Below are positions 1 to 7,169 of a DNA stretch of 42,650 bases, one piece after another. The notes below the pieces were generated by a model. It was given only the letters and a program-made list of their open reading frames with translations, was not told where the DNA came from and did not search any database. The DNA is taken from the NCBI GenBank assembly GCA_019912545.1, contig JAIOIK010000013.1, positions 1 to 42,650 of the forward strand, given 5' to 3'. Position 1 is the stretch's first letter. The number at the start of each line of letters is the position of its first letter. The translations under genes were made by a program, and so were the position numbers. The stretch comes from Ignavibacteria bacterium. Lineage in GTDB: Bacteria > Bacteroidota > Ignavibacteria > Tepidaquicellales > OLB5.

Positions 1-107
1 AAGAATACATTAGATTTTACAACCAAGAAAGAATACAACAAAAACTAAATAATCTCTCTCCAATATCATACAAGTTAAAGGAGAAAACACTCAACCTATC
101 CCATTAA
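1..107 (+). mobile_element. IS3-family transposase, C-terminal end (truncated by window edge)
   Basis: Reading from base 3 gives an open frame ending at TAA 105-107. Its sequence has the C-terminal signature of IS3-type DDE integrases: YIRFYNQERIQ, then LNNLSPISYK. In this family the tail carries a Y-x-x-x-YN-x-x-R-x-H/Q motif followed by L-x-x-x-SP-x-x-Y. Only about 34 codons lie in the window, so integrity of the element cannot be judged. It sits about 140 bp upstream of the first nos accessory gene. I could not fix the terminal inverted repeat; a small hairpin (acccc-tttc-ggggt, 116-129) follows the stop. Confidence 0.75.
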
Positions 108-175
108 GAAATGGTACCCCTTTCGGGGTTCAGTGCAGAAAGGAGAGGGGTGCAGGTGGATGACGGGAAGATATA

Positions 176-233
176 GATCCCTGCTTTCGCAGGGATGACA
201 ATAAGACTGGATCCCCGCCAACGCGGGGATAAC
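176..233. repeat. Two tandem short palindromic repeats
   Basis: Two GC-rich hairpins of the same design lie side by side. The first is ccctgc-tttc-gcaggg (179-194) inside gatccctg..agggatgac; the second is ccccgc-caac-gcgggg (213-228) inside ggatcccc..ggggataac. The shared pattern ggatcccYgc..gcRggatRac is a widespread type of dispersed palindromic repeat. The upstream in-frame ATG at 195 of the next gene falls inside this repeat and is therefore not trusted as a start. Confidence 0.7.
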
Positions 234-245
234 AGAAGAAATAAA

Positions 246-896
246 ATGAAAAAGATAACAAGAATACTGATAGCTGCCGCATCCCTTGCAATGATAACAG
301 CATTTTTCACTCCGATATGGATGATAGATCTTGAAGCGCCGCAATACCCCGAAGGCCTTGGAATGAAGATATGGATAAATAAAATTACAGGTGATCTGAA
401 CACAATAAACGGACTTAACCATTACATTGGAATGAAAAAGATCGAACCCGATTCAATCAAAGAGCTTTCAATTATGCCCTATGCACTTGGATTTCTGATA
501 GCTGCCGGAGTGTTGACTGGAATTACAGGAAGAAGTAAAATTTTTACTGCATGGGTGGTTATTTTTATACTTGCAGGTGTAGCAGGCGGAGTTGATTTTT
601 ATATGTGGGAATATGACTATGGACACAACCTGGACCCAACTGCTGCAATAATAGTGCCAGGCATGAGCTACCAGCCTCCATTGATCGGAAGCAAGCAATT
701 GCTGAACTTTGTAGCGAATTCATATCCCGATATCGGCGGGTGGGTAGTCATAGGCACAGGCTTTATGGGGCTATTACTTCTGGTTTACGAAAAGAAATAT
801 AATAAACAGTTAAAGAGTAAGATCAAAAATGAAACAGTTAAAGCTAAAAATACTGCTGGCAGTAATGCTAACAGCAGGGTTCTCGTGCAGCACTGA
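246..896 (+). CDS. NosB-like membrane protein of nos cluster
   Basis: A 216-residue protein with an N-terminal hydrophobic segment (LIAAASLAMITAFFTPIW), a middle domain with YPEGLGMKIW and INGLNHYIGMKKI, and three further hydrophobic stretches near residues 80-100, 105-120 and 165-180, so about four membrane spans. Clade II nitrous-oxide reductase clusters commonly carry an integral membrane protein of unknown function, called NosB, between nosZ and the nosDFY genes. Position directly before nosL and nosD and the general architecture fit that. The start at 246 is preferred because an earlier in-frame ATG (195) lies in a palindromic repeat. The 3' end overlaps the nosL start by 68 bases, so the two are translationally close. 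Naming as NosB is from context and remembered family features. Confidence 0.6.
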   Translation: MKKITRILIAAASLAMITAFFTPIWMIDLEAPQYPEGLGMKIWINKITGDLNTINGLNHYIGMKKIEPDSIKELSIMPYALGFLIAAGVLTGITGRSKIFTAWVVIFILAGVAGGVDFYMWEYDYGHNLDPTAAIIVPGMSYQPPLIGSKQLLNFVANSYPDIGGWVVIGTGFMGLLLLVYEKKYNKQLKSKIKNETVKAKNTAGSNANSRVLVQH

Positions 897-1278
897 GCCT
901 GAGGACATAAATTTTTCGGGTGACCAGTGTTCGCTTTGCAAAATGAACATTTCCGATACAAAATTCGGCGCAGAGATAGTCACAAAAAAAGGAAAGATCT
1001 ACAAATATGATGCTGTTGAATGTATGATGAATGCGCTCAGTCTTGGAAATGTTGCATATGATGATGCAGCGGGATTCTACACGATCGATGCTTCACATCC
1101 AAAACATTTAACCGATGCCGTAAATGCGGCTTATCTTATCAGCGAAAAGCTTCCGAGTCCGATGGGCGCGAACTTAACGGCATTTGGTAAAAAAAGCGAC
1201 GCTGAATCAAAACAGAAAGAATTCGGCGGTGAAGTACAATCATGGAATGATTTGCTGCTGAAGTTTAAGGTCAAGTAG
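829..1278 (+). CDS. nosL: NosL-type copper-binding lipoprotein
   Basis: A 149-residue exported protein. Residues 1-20 form a lipoprotein-like signal (LLAVMLTAGFSC), with Cys20 the likely lipidated residue, though the lipobox is not ideal. The mature part carries C34-S-L-C-K-M39, the CxxCxM pattern of NosL that binds Cu(I), and KYDAVECMM, matching the conserved FDDxxC region of the family. NosL delivers copper to the NosDFY/NosZ system for assembly of the CuZ site in the periplasm. It overlaps the upstream membrane-protein gene by 68 bases and precedes nosD, so it is part of the nos accessory cluster. No strong Shine-Dalgarno sequence is visible. Confidence 0.88.
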   Translation: MKQLKLKILLAVMLTAGFSCSTEPEDINFSGDQCSLCKMNISDTKFGAEIVTKKGKIYKYDAVECMMNALSLGNVAYDDAAGFYTIDASHPKHLTDAVNAAYLISEKLPSPMGANLTAFGKKSDAESKQKEFGGEVQSWNDLLLKFKVK

Positions 1279-1346
1279 AAAGTTTAAAAAATTAAAAAGT
1301 TCATTAAAGAAACGGGAGAGGAAAGCAAAGTAGCTGCAGATTACAG

Positions 1347-1390
1347 GTTGTCCCGCGAAGCGGGATTTGGTTCAAGCATAGCTTGAATTC
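1347..1390. repeat. Paired hairpin repeat between nosL and nosD
   Basis: Two adjacent palindromes: tcccgc-gaa-gcggga (1351-1365) and ttcaagc-ata-gcttgaa (1371-1387). The first belongs to the same type as tcccgc-cacg-gcggga at 6302-6317; both sit in the context ttgtcccgc..gcgggattt. The rest of the 184-base gap (1279-1462) shows nothing gene-like. Confidence 0.6.
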
Positions 1391-1462
1391 AACAGGTATC
1401 GGGAAACAAGTTGCAAGTTGAAAGATTCAAGTTTGAGCTTAGAAGATTGTTAAAATTTAAAA

Positions 1463-2689
1463 TTGAAAAGAATATATTACATACTGATAATCCTTGCAAT
1501 AGCTAATATAAATATATGCAGTAAAGATATTATTGTTAGACCGGGCGGGAGCATTAAGTCTGTAGTTGAAAGCTCTGAGGCTGGCGACAGGGTAATTGTT
1601 AAAGAAGGGTTTTACAAAGAGTACGAGATAGTTATCAACAAATCCATAGAGCTTATCGGTGAAGGCAATCCGACAATTGATGGAATATCAAAAGGCGAAA
1701 TTATTGTAATACGCGCAGACAGCGTAACGGTTAAGGGATTTTACGTGAACAATTCGGGATTCAGCGGAATGCGCGATTATGCAGCTATCAGGGTGGAAAA
1801 CAGCAGGTATTGTACCATCAGCGCAAACAAGCTGGTGAATAATTACTTCGGGATATACCTTGCCGGATGTAATGACTGCACGGTGATATACAACGAAGCG
1901 ATGAGCAATGCAATATCAGAAAGTTCTTCAGGTAATGGTATTCATTTATGGAAGTGCAGTAATATTTCAATACTTAACAATACCATTACAGGGCACAGAG
2001 ACGGAATTTATTTTGAGTTTGTAACTTCAAGCCTGGTGCAGAATAATTCCACTTTCAGGAATATAAGGTACGGACTGCATTTTATGTTCTCTAATGGGTG
2101 TGATTATGAAAATAATGTATTCACCGAAAACGGCGCAGGTGTTGCCGTAATGTACACAAAAAATGTTAAGATGATAAATAACCGCTTTGAAAACAACTGG
2201 GGAGCCAACTCCTACGGCCTGCTGCTTAAAGATATTTCAGACAGTTTCATTTACCGCAACACGTTTGCAGGCAATACAGCGGGAGTTTATTCCGAAGGCG
2301 TAACCAGGCTGAATATTGTGAATAATAATTTTACTGCAAACGGTTATGCTTTAAAGATACTGGGTAACTGCACTGATGATACTATCAAAAACAATAATTT
2401 TGCGGGAAACACTTTTGATGTGACAACAAACAGTTCACGCAACAGCAACTTTTTTGCAGGCAATTACTGGGATAAATACAAAGGATATGATCTTGATAAA
2501 GACGGCACGGGCGATGTTTCTTACAGGCCGGTTAATCTTTTCAGCAAGATTGTTGAAGAGACTCCGGAATCGGTTTTTCTGCTGAGGAGTTTCATTGTTG
2601 ACCTGCTTGATGCTGCGGAAAAAGTTGTGCCTGTGTTTATACCCGAGACGCTGATCGATGATGAGCCGAGTATGGAGAGGGTGGATTGA
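1463..2689 (+). CDS. nosD: NosD, periplasmic beta-helix copper-cluster maturation protein
   Basis: A 408-residue protein starting with a signal peptide (ILIILAIANINICS), followed by repeated short beta-strand turns rich in Asn/Gly (for example NNYFGIYLAGCNDC, SILNNTITGHRDGIYF, RNIRYGLHFMFSNG) typical of the right-handed parallel beta-helix/CASH domain of NosD. NosD works with the ABC transporter NosFY to supply copper to NosZ. The only in-frame start after an upstream stop (1451-1453) is TTG at 1463, immediately before KRIYY and the hydrophobic core, so a TTG start is likely. It lies downstream of nosL and 101 bases before nosF. Length agrees with the family (about 400-450). Confidence 0.9.
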   Translation: MKRIYYILIILAIANINICSKDIIVRPGGSIKSVVESSEAGDRVIVKEGFYKEYEIVINKSIELIGEGNPTIDGISKGEIIVIRADSVTVKGFYVNNSGFSGMRDYAAIRVENSRYCTISANKLVNNYFGIYLAGCNDCTVIYNEAMSNAISESSSGNGIHLWKCSNISILNNTITGHRDGIYFEFVTSSLVQNNSTFRNIRYGLHFMFSNGCDYENNVFTENGAGVAVMYTKNVKMINNRFENNWGANSYGLLLKDISDSFIYRNTFAGNTAGVYSEGVTRLNIVNNNFTANGYALKILGNCTDDTIKNNNFAGNTFDVTTNSSRNSNFFAGNYWDKYKGYDLDKDGTGDVSYRPVNLFSKIVEETPESVFLLRSFIVDLLDAAEKVVPVFIPETLIDDEPSMERVD

Positions 2690-2692
2690 AGT

Positions 2693-2735
2693 TTGATTTC
2701 GGATTTCGGATTGGTGATTGCGGATCATGTATTTT
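2693..2735. repeat. Degenerate gatttcgga repeat in nosD-nosF gap
   Basis: A run of short degenerate units (gatttcggatttcggattgg, then tgattgcggat) fills much of the 101-base gap. The same kind of unit recurs at about 37041-37085 (ttcggat, atttcggatgggtgatttcgg). I see no coding content in it. Confidence 0.45.
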
Positions 2736-2790
2736 TCAGGATTTCTTTGTGTGGCGTTATTTGCCATAGCAATCAGTTAAAAAGATTAAG

Positions 2791-3513
2791 ATGATAAAAA
2801 TAAAAGATCTGAAGAAGAAGTTTGGAAAGAATGAGGCACTGAAGGGGGTTACTCTTGAGCTTGGTGAAGGGAAAGTTATTGCCATTATGGGGCCGAACGG
2901 TTCTGGAAAAACCACTTTGCTCAAATGCATATTGGGACTGGTTAAGGCGGATTCAGGCGACATATATGTAAACGACTGCCATATAAACGGCGAGTGTGAG
3001 TATAGAAAAAACGTAGGCTATATGCCGCAGTATTCGTGTTTCCCGGAGAACCTTAAGGTTAAAGAAGTTATGGCGATGATTAAGGATATCAGGGGCAATC
3101 ACTGCGTTTATGATGAAGAACTGTTAAGCAGCCTTAAGATTAGCGAAATGAATGATAAGCAGATTGGGACGCTCTCAGGCGGGATGAAGCAAAGAGTAAG
3201 CTGTGCGGCTGCGTTTTTGTTTGGCGGAAGTATAATTATTCTGGACGAGCCCACTGCGGGGCTTGACCCGGTATCAAGCGAACTGGTGAAGAATAAAATT
3301 GCCGCAGAAAAAGAAAAAGGAAAGCTTGTGATAATAACTTCTCACATAGTAAGCGAAGTGGAATCTCTTGCCGATAGCATTATTTATATGCTTGATGGGA
3401 GAATATATTTTGAAGGCACTAAGGAATCTATGTACACACAGACAGGCGAGGCAGATCTGAATAAAGCGCTGGCGGTTTTGATAGAAAGGAACCGAAGTAA
3501 TGAAAAAGGTTAA
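2791..3513 (+). CDS. nosF: NosF, ABC transporter ATPase
   Basis: A 240-residue ATP-binding subunit. It has Walker A GPNGSGKT (residues 34-41), Q-loop near Q80, signature LSGGMKQR (128-135), Walker B IIILDEP (148-154), D-loop and switch H185 in ITSH. The CYDEELL-like insert has extra cysteines (C83, C105, C138) whose role is unknown. NosF pairs with the membrane protein NosY and the periplasmic NosD in the complex needed for CuZ assembly in N2O reductase. It lies between nosD and nosY; the gap to nosY is 140 bases, unusually long for this cluster. Confidence 0.92.
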   Translation: MIKIKDLKKKFGKNEALKGVTLELGEGKVIAIMGPNGSGKTTLLKCILGLVKADSGDIYVNDCHINGECEYRKNVGYMPQYSCFPENLKVKEVMAMIKDIRGNHCVYDEELLSSLKISEMNDKQIGTLSGGMKQRVSCAAAFLFGGSIIILDEPTAGLDPVSSELVKNKIAAEKEKGKLVIITSHIVSEVESLADSIIYMLDGRIYFEGTKESMYTQTGEADLNKALAVLIERNRSNEKG

Positions 3514-3643
3514 TCACTTAACGAAAAGCAATAATGTAACTAACTTCCTCGTGCCGAGAAAAGGAATCCGGATGAATTATTCGTTTTTAAGTATAATCTT
3601 CTCAGCAGGATTGCTTCAATACTCTATTCGGGGCACGAGATGA
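3500..3643 (+). CDS. Possible 47-residue small ORF between nosF and nosY
   Basis: An ATG at 3500 overlaps the end of nosF (stop 3511-3513) and opens a frame of 47 codons ending TGA 3641-3643, just before nosY. It encodes a basic start (MKKVNHLTKS) and one short hydrophobic stretch (YSFLSIIFSAGLL). The same bases also contain an inverted repeat: ctcgtgcc at 3548-3555 and ggcacgag at 3632-3639, so the insert might be a small mobile repeat instead of a gene. I do not recognise the product. Confidence 0.2.
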   Translation: MKKVNHLTKSNNVTNFLVPRKGIRMNYSFLSIIFSAGLLQYSIRGTR

Positions 3644-3653
3644 GGCAATTAAA

Positions 3654-4427
3654 ATGACAACACTTAAGATATTAAAATACGTTTTGTATGATGTACTCAG
3701 GAGCAAGATGATAATCATTTATACTGTCCTGTTATTCTTAATTACATTTGGAATAATTTACACCGGAAGAGATGTTTCAAAGGCTGTCATCAGTCTGCTT
3801 AATGTAGTATTACTTGTTGTTCCTCTTATCAGCATCATTTTCGGGACGATACATTTTTACAACTCAAAGGAATTCATGGAAATGCTTCTTGCAATGCCCG
3901 TCAAGAGAAAAAGCATTTTCTGGGCAGAGTATGCAGGGCTATCCATAGCGCTATCACTTGGATTCATAGCCGGCGTTGGGTTGCCACTATTGATCTACGG
4001 CGGAGATTTAAGCTCGCTTTACCTGATAATAGCGGGAGTACTGCTTACATTCATATTTATATCGCTTGCTTTTTTAGCATCAGTATTAAATAAGGATAAA
4101 GCCAAAGGTATCGGCATGGCGCTTGTGATATGGTTCTACATGGCGGTGATATTTGATGCGCTTGTTCTGCTATTCTATTATATGTTCAGCTCATACCCGC
4201 TGCAGAAAGCCACGATAGTTATATCAGCTTTAAACCCGGTTGATCTCGCGAGGATCCTAATATTGCTAAAACTTGATATCAGTGCGCTGATGGGATATAC
4301 GGGAGCTACGCTGCATAATTTCTTTGGTTCTGCTTTCGGTGTGATGTTTGCGCTTGGTTTTTTAATGATATGGGCGGCAGGCCCGACAATGCTTGCGCTT
4401 AGAGTGTTTAACAGGAAGAATTTTTGA
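3654..4427 (+). CDS. nosY: NosY, ABC transporter permease
   Basis: A 257-residue integral membrane protein with about six hydrophobic segments (near residues 19-35, 45-65, 88-110, 118-140, 155-180 and 230-250). A family-like region NSKEFMEMLLAMPVKRKSIFWAEY (residues 71-94) matches the cytoplasmic elbow/coupling part of NosY and other ABC-2 permeases. It is the membrane partner of NosF. TGAGG about ten bases before the ATG may serve as ribosome binding site. It closes the nos cluster; the following 430 bases hold repeats. Confidence 0.88.
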   Translation: MTTLKILKYVLYDVLRSKMIIIYTVLLFLITFGIIYTGRDVSKAVISLLNVVLLVVPLISIIFGTIHFYNSKEFMEMLLAMPVKRKSIFWAEYAGLSIALSLGFIAGVGLPLLIYGGDLSSLYLIIAGVLLTFIFISLAFLASVLNKDKAKGIGMALVIWFYMAVIFDALVLLFYYMFSSYPLQKATIVISALNPVDLARILILLKLDISALMGYTGATLHNFFGSAFGVMFALGFLMIWAAGPTMLALRVFNRKNF

Positions 4428-4858
4428 GTACGGCAAAATTTCCGGGACCTTGTCGAATGGAATTGCGCTTCGACGGAGTTTATCCCGTGCTTGCTACGGG
4501 GCTCAGCGCGACATTCTGTAAAACATGTGTCAGGTCTGAGGACCTGACACAACCAACCCACCCCGTCTCGCCATAGGCAAGCCACCCCTGCCTGCTCCAA
4601 AGGAGCTCCTTCGGAGCAGACCTGTCCGGCTAAGACGGAAGGCAGGCCTCCGTAAGAGGCGAATATTATCCTTACACTCCCAAATTTCAAGTAAATTGAA
4701 GTGTCGATTTGCAGAAGGACTCTGCATAGACTACAAAGTTCACTCTGAAACGGGGGAGATTTTAAAATGGAAGGGCAGGGAAATCTTTAGTATTATTGTA
4801 ATTATACTTCCGCCTTCATGCATTTCGTGAAGGAGGAAAAACATCAAATACTACCAAG
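4428..4858. repeat. Gene-free repeat stretch after nosY
   Basis: No gene is visible in these 431 bases. They hold a perfect hairpin gtgtcaggtc-tgag-gacctgacac (4527-4550), which may act as a processing site or weak terminator although no T-run follows; a GC-rich segment (about 4582-4660, core cctgtccg..gacggaaggca) shared with 12950-13015; and at 4700-4726 a block that is the inverted counterpart of 12845-12871 (gcagaaggactctgca against tgcagagtctttctgc). Confidence 0.6.
4807..4839 (+). promoter_or_regulatory. Hairpin in leader of the hydrolase gene
   Basis: cttccgccttca (4807-4818) and tgaaggaggaaa (4828-4839) form a stem with two mismatched positions over a 9-base loop, ending 19 bases before the ATG at 4859. 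The right arm contains AGGAGG (4831-4836), so folding would hide the only purine-rich ribosome-binding-like sequence. That could be regulatory or chance; the distance of AGGAGG to the ATG is longer than normal. Confidence 0.3.
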
Positions 4859-6268
4859 ATGATCCTGAAATATATGCTTCTTCTGCTGATGTACTTCGTT
4901 ACTCTTACAGCTTACTCTCAATCCGAAATTGACACTATCTGGAAAGGTGCTATTGACGTAATCGGCACAAAAATAGGATTTACTGTTAAGTTTGTGACAG
5001 CTTCGGGTGTAACAAGGGCTACAATGGATATACCCGAGCAGAGCGCAATGGGAATTGAGCTGAACAAAGTGTCATTCAAGAATCCGAAAGTGCATTTTGA
5101 GCTGCCTTCATCAAACGGAATAGCCGAGTTTGAGGGGCTGTATTATGGTGATTCTATAGGCGGGACTTTTCTGCAGGGCGGTATTGCAGGAAGATTCAGT
5201 TTGGTAAAAGGAGAGTTGAAAACCGAACAGACCATTACGGATCCATCAACACTCACTTATAACGCAGAGGAAATAAGTTTCAGTAATGACGGCAATACGT
5301 TTTCAGGAACATTAACATATCCCAAAACAGGGGAAAACTTTCCGGCAGTGGTTATGATAACAGGCAGCGGAGCGCAAAACAGGGATGAAGAAATTTTCGG
5401 ATTTAAGATATTCGGCATAATCGCAGATCACTTAACCAAAAACGGAATTGCAGTCCTGCGTTATGATGACAGGGGAACGGGGAAATCGAAAGGGAAAACA
5501 GTATCTGAATCAACCACTGAAGATTTTGCAGGTGATGTTGGTGCTGCGGTTGATTTTCTTAAGACGCGCCCGGAAATTGATGCAGGGAAGATCGGGCTCT
5601 TTGGGCATAGCGAGGGCGGAGTAGTTGGGCCGCTGACTGCTTCAAAGAGAAGCGACATTGCTTTCCTTGTTTTGATGGCAGGCACGGGGGTAAAAGGAGT
5701 TGATATAATTAAAGAACAGTCAAAGCTGATAATGAAGGCCGAAAACGCCACTGATAATGATGTTGAAGGATATGTTATGATGATTGATATGATTTATGAA
5801 ACCCTGAAGAAAGAGGGCAATATTAACGAGCTTGAAAGTCAATTGGAGCAGAACGTTAAAGACAGCTATGATAAAATGAGTGCAGAGGAAAAAAAAGCTA
5901 TCAAAGATAAAGATGCGTGGGTTAAGGAAACTGTCAGCAGCACAATCTTACAGTTCAACAATAAATGGATGAAATTTTTCTTAAGCTATGATCCGGTTCC
6001 GGCGCTGACCAAGATCAAAGTACCTGTACTTGTTTTATTTGGTGAGAAAGATCTCCAGGTCCCGCCAAAGCAAAGCCAGAAATTTATTGAAGATGCGTTA
6101 AGAAGCGGCGGCAATAATGATTTTTTAGTAAAAGTCTTCCCGAATGCAAATCATTTATTCCAGGAGGCAGGTACGGGGAGTCCGAACGAGTATGCGCAGC
6201 TGCCAAAGGCATTTGTGCCTGGGTTTTTGGATGATATAAGTGAATGGATTTTGCAAAAAGTGAAATAG
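4859..6268 (+). CDS. Secreted alpha/beta hydrolase (S9-like/esterase type)
   Basis: A 469-residue exported protein. Residues 1-20 are a signal peptide (LLLLMYFVTLTAYSQ). Residues about 25-125 resemble a DUF-type beta domain often found before the hydrolase fold; the hydrolase follows with VVMITGSGAQNRDE (oxyanion region), LRYDDRGTGKS, and the nucleophile elbow GHSEGG with Ser251. Asp398 (FGEKDLQVPP) and His432 (PNANHLF) complete a catalytic triad. A long helical lid insert (about 290-370) is charged. Proteins of this kind act on esters or peptides in the periplasm or outside; the substrate cannot be told. It appears to be a single-gene unit. Confidence 0.85.
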   Translation: MILKYMLLLLMYFVTLTAYSQSEIDTIWKGAIDVIGTKIGFTVKFVTASGVTRATMDIPEQSAMGIELNKVSFKNPKVHFELPSSNGIAEFEGLYYGDSIGGTFLQGGIAGRFSLVKGELKTEQTITDPSTLTYNAEEISFSNDGNTFSGTLTYPKTGENFPAVVMITGSGAQNRDEEIFGFKIFGIIADHLTKNGIAVLRYDDRGTGKSKGKTVSESTTEDFAGDVGAAVDFLKTRPEIDAGKIGLFGHSEGGVVGPLTASKRSDIAFLVLMAGTGVKGVDIIKEQSKLIMKAENATDNDVEGYVMMIDMIYETLKKEGNINELESQLEQNVKDSYDKMSAEEKKAIKDKDAWVKETVSSTILQFNNKWMKFFLSYDPVPALTKIKVPVLVLFGEKDLQVPPKQSQKFIEDALRSGGNNDFLVKVFPNANHLFQEAGTGSPNEYAQLPKAFVPGFLDDISEWILQKVK

Positions 6269-6301
6269 TAAAATGGCGAAATGGTGAAATAAAGTAGATT
6301 G

Positions 6302-6317
6302 TCCCGCCACGGCGGGA
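6302..6317. repeat. Short palindromic repeat tcccgc..gcggga
   Basis: A hairpin tcccgc-cacg-gcggga downstream of the hydrolase gene, in the same ttgtcccgc..gcgggattt context as the copy at 1351-1365. No T-run follows, so it is listed as a repeat and not a terminator. Confidence 0.55.
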
Positions 6318-6430
6318 TTTCGCCTGCGGCTCAAAGTGTTTTGAGTGCTCAAAGTGCATTGTGTGTTGAATATGACAAACATACTTCAAATCATATAGAA
6401 TTAGCCTGAAGAAATGATTATTTTTGGAAG

Positions 6431-6739
6431 ATGAATGAAAAAATAAAAAGTATTATTGAAGCTAACCTTAAAGGCTACGGACTTGAAAAGATAATCCTTT
6501 TCGGTTCCAGGGCAAGGGGTGATGGAGATGCCGATAGTGATTATGATATTCTGGCTATCATAAAAGAAGAACTTGACTGGACGCTAAGAGAAAATATTTG
6601 TTCAAAGATCAGGAAAGATATGGCTAAGCTCGATATAAATGTTGACATTTTAGTCAGGTCCGAAAAATATATTGGAGAAGCCAGGTTTGAAGAAGGAAAT
6701 GTCATTCATGAGGCAATTGAAGAAGGAACAGAAATATGA
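6431..6739 (+). CDS. MNT-type nucleotidyltransferase antitoxin
   Basis: A 102-residue minimal nucleotidyltransferase. The catalytic pattern is intact: G25-S-R-A-R-G30, D37 and D39 in SDYD, and D72 in VDILV, which coordinate the metal ions in this superfamily. Known MntA proteins neutralise their HEPN toxin partners by adding AMP. The stop overlaps the start of the following HEPN gene as ATGA (6736-6739), the usual layout of a translationally coupled antitoxin-toxin pair. Assignment as antitoxin rests on this pairing and family knowledge. Confidence 0.85.
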   Translation: MNEKIKSIIEANLKGYGLEKIILFGSRARGDGDADSDYDILAIIKEELDWTLRENICSKIRKDMAKLDINVDILVRSEKYIGEARFEEGNVIHEAIEEGTEI

Positions 6740-7149
6740 ATGACGGCCGGGTAGAAAAATGGCTGATATCTGCAAACAACGATTTTATTGCGGCGGGAAA
6801 TCTTTTGTTTGTAACCAAGGAAAAGATTGTAACTAATGTAATTTGTTATTTGTGCCAGCAATCCGCAGAGAAGTTCCTTAAAGCATACCTGCTGAATAAT
6901 AGAGAACCATTTCCTAGAACACATAACCTTGAATTATTAATCGAGAAATACAGGAAAGCAGATCAGACATTTCCCGATTTGGATATAGGCAGACTTACAT
7001 CATATAATATTTCTATGAGATACCCCGATGAATTCAGAATTCCAACACTTGAAGAAGCTCAGGTAAGCTATGAAACTTCAAGAATTGTACGGGGCGAGAT
7101 CTTGCTTAGGTTAAAGATCGCTGAAAATGAAATCACGTTGTTTAATTAA
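6736..7149 (+). CDS. HEPN-domain toxin, probable RNase
   Basis: A 137-residue all-helical protein. WLISANNDFIAAGNLL and CYLCQQSAEKFLKAYLL match the two conserved helices of the HEPN fold (Pfam HEPN, with the AxxDL and QQxAEKxLKA features). R56..H63 (REPFPRTH) fits the Rx4-6H ribonuclease motif. No Tyr immediately follows the His as in the HepT toxins whose Tyr is AMP-modified, so neutralisation may differ. It directly follows the MNT gene with a 4-base overlap, and 20 bases later lies ppx. Probable role: RNase toxin of a MNT/HEPN module. Confidence 0.83.
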   Translation: MNDGRVEKWLISANNDFIAAGNLLFVTKEKIVTNVICYLCQQSAEKFLKAYLLNNREPFPRTHNLELLIEKYRKADQTFPDLDIGRLTSYNISMRYPDEFRIPTLEEAQVSYETSRIVRGEILLRLKIAENEITLFN

Positions 7150-7169
7150 TCATCCTTACAGTATATTAA

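Noticed and set aside
96-422. Minus-strand reading frames over the region before nosB
   Set aside because: They are antisense to the nosB-like gene and made of repeat sequence (for example PAKAGI); codon pattern and start context do not support a gene.
4178-4727. Minus-strand frames antisense to the end of nosY
   Set aside because: They run through nosY and a repeat; the peptide (LSRTGLLRRSSFG) is typical of translated GC-rich repeats.
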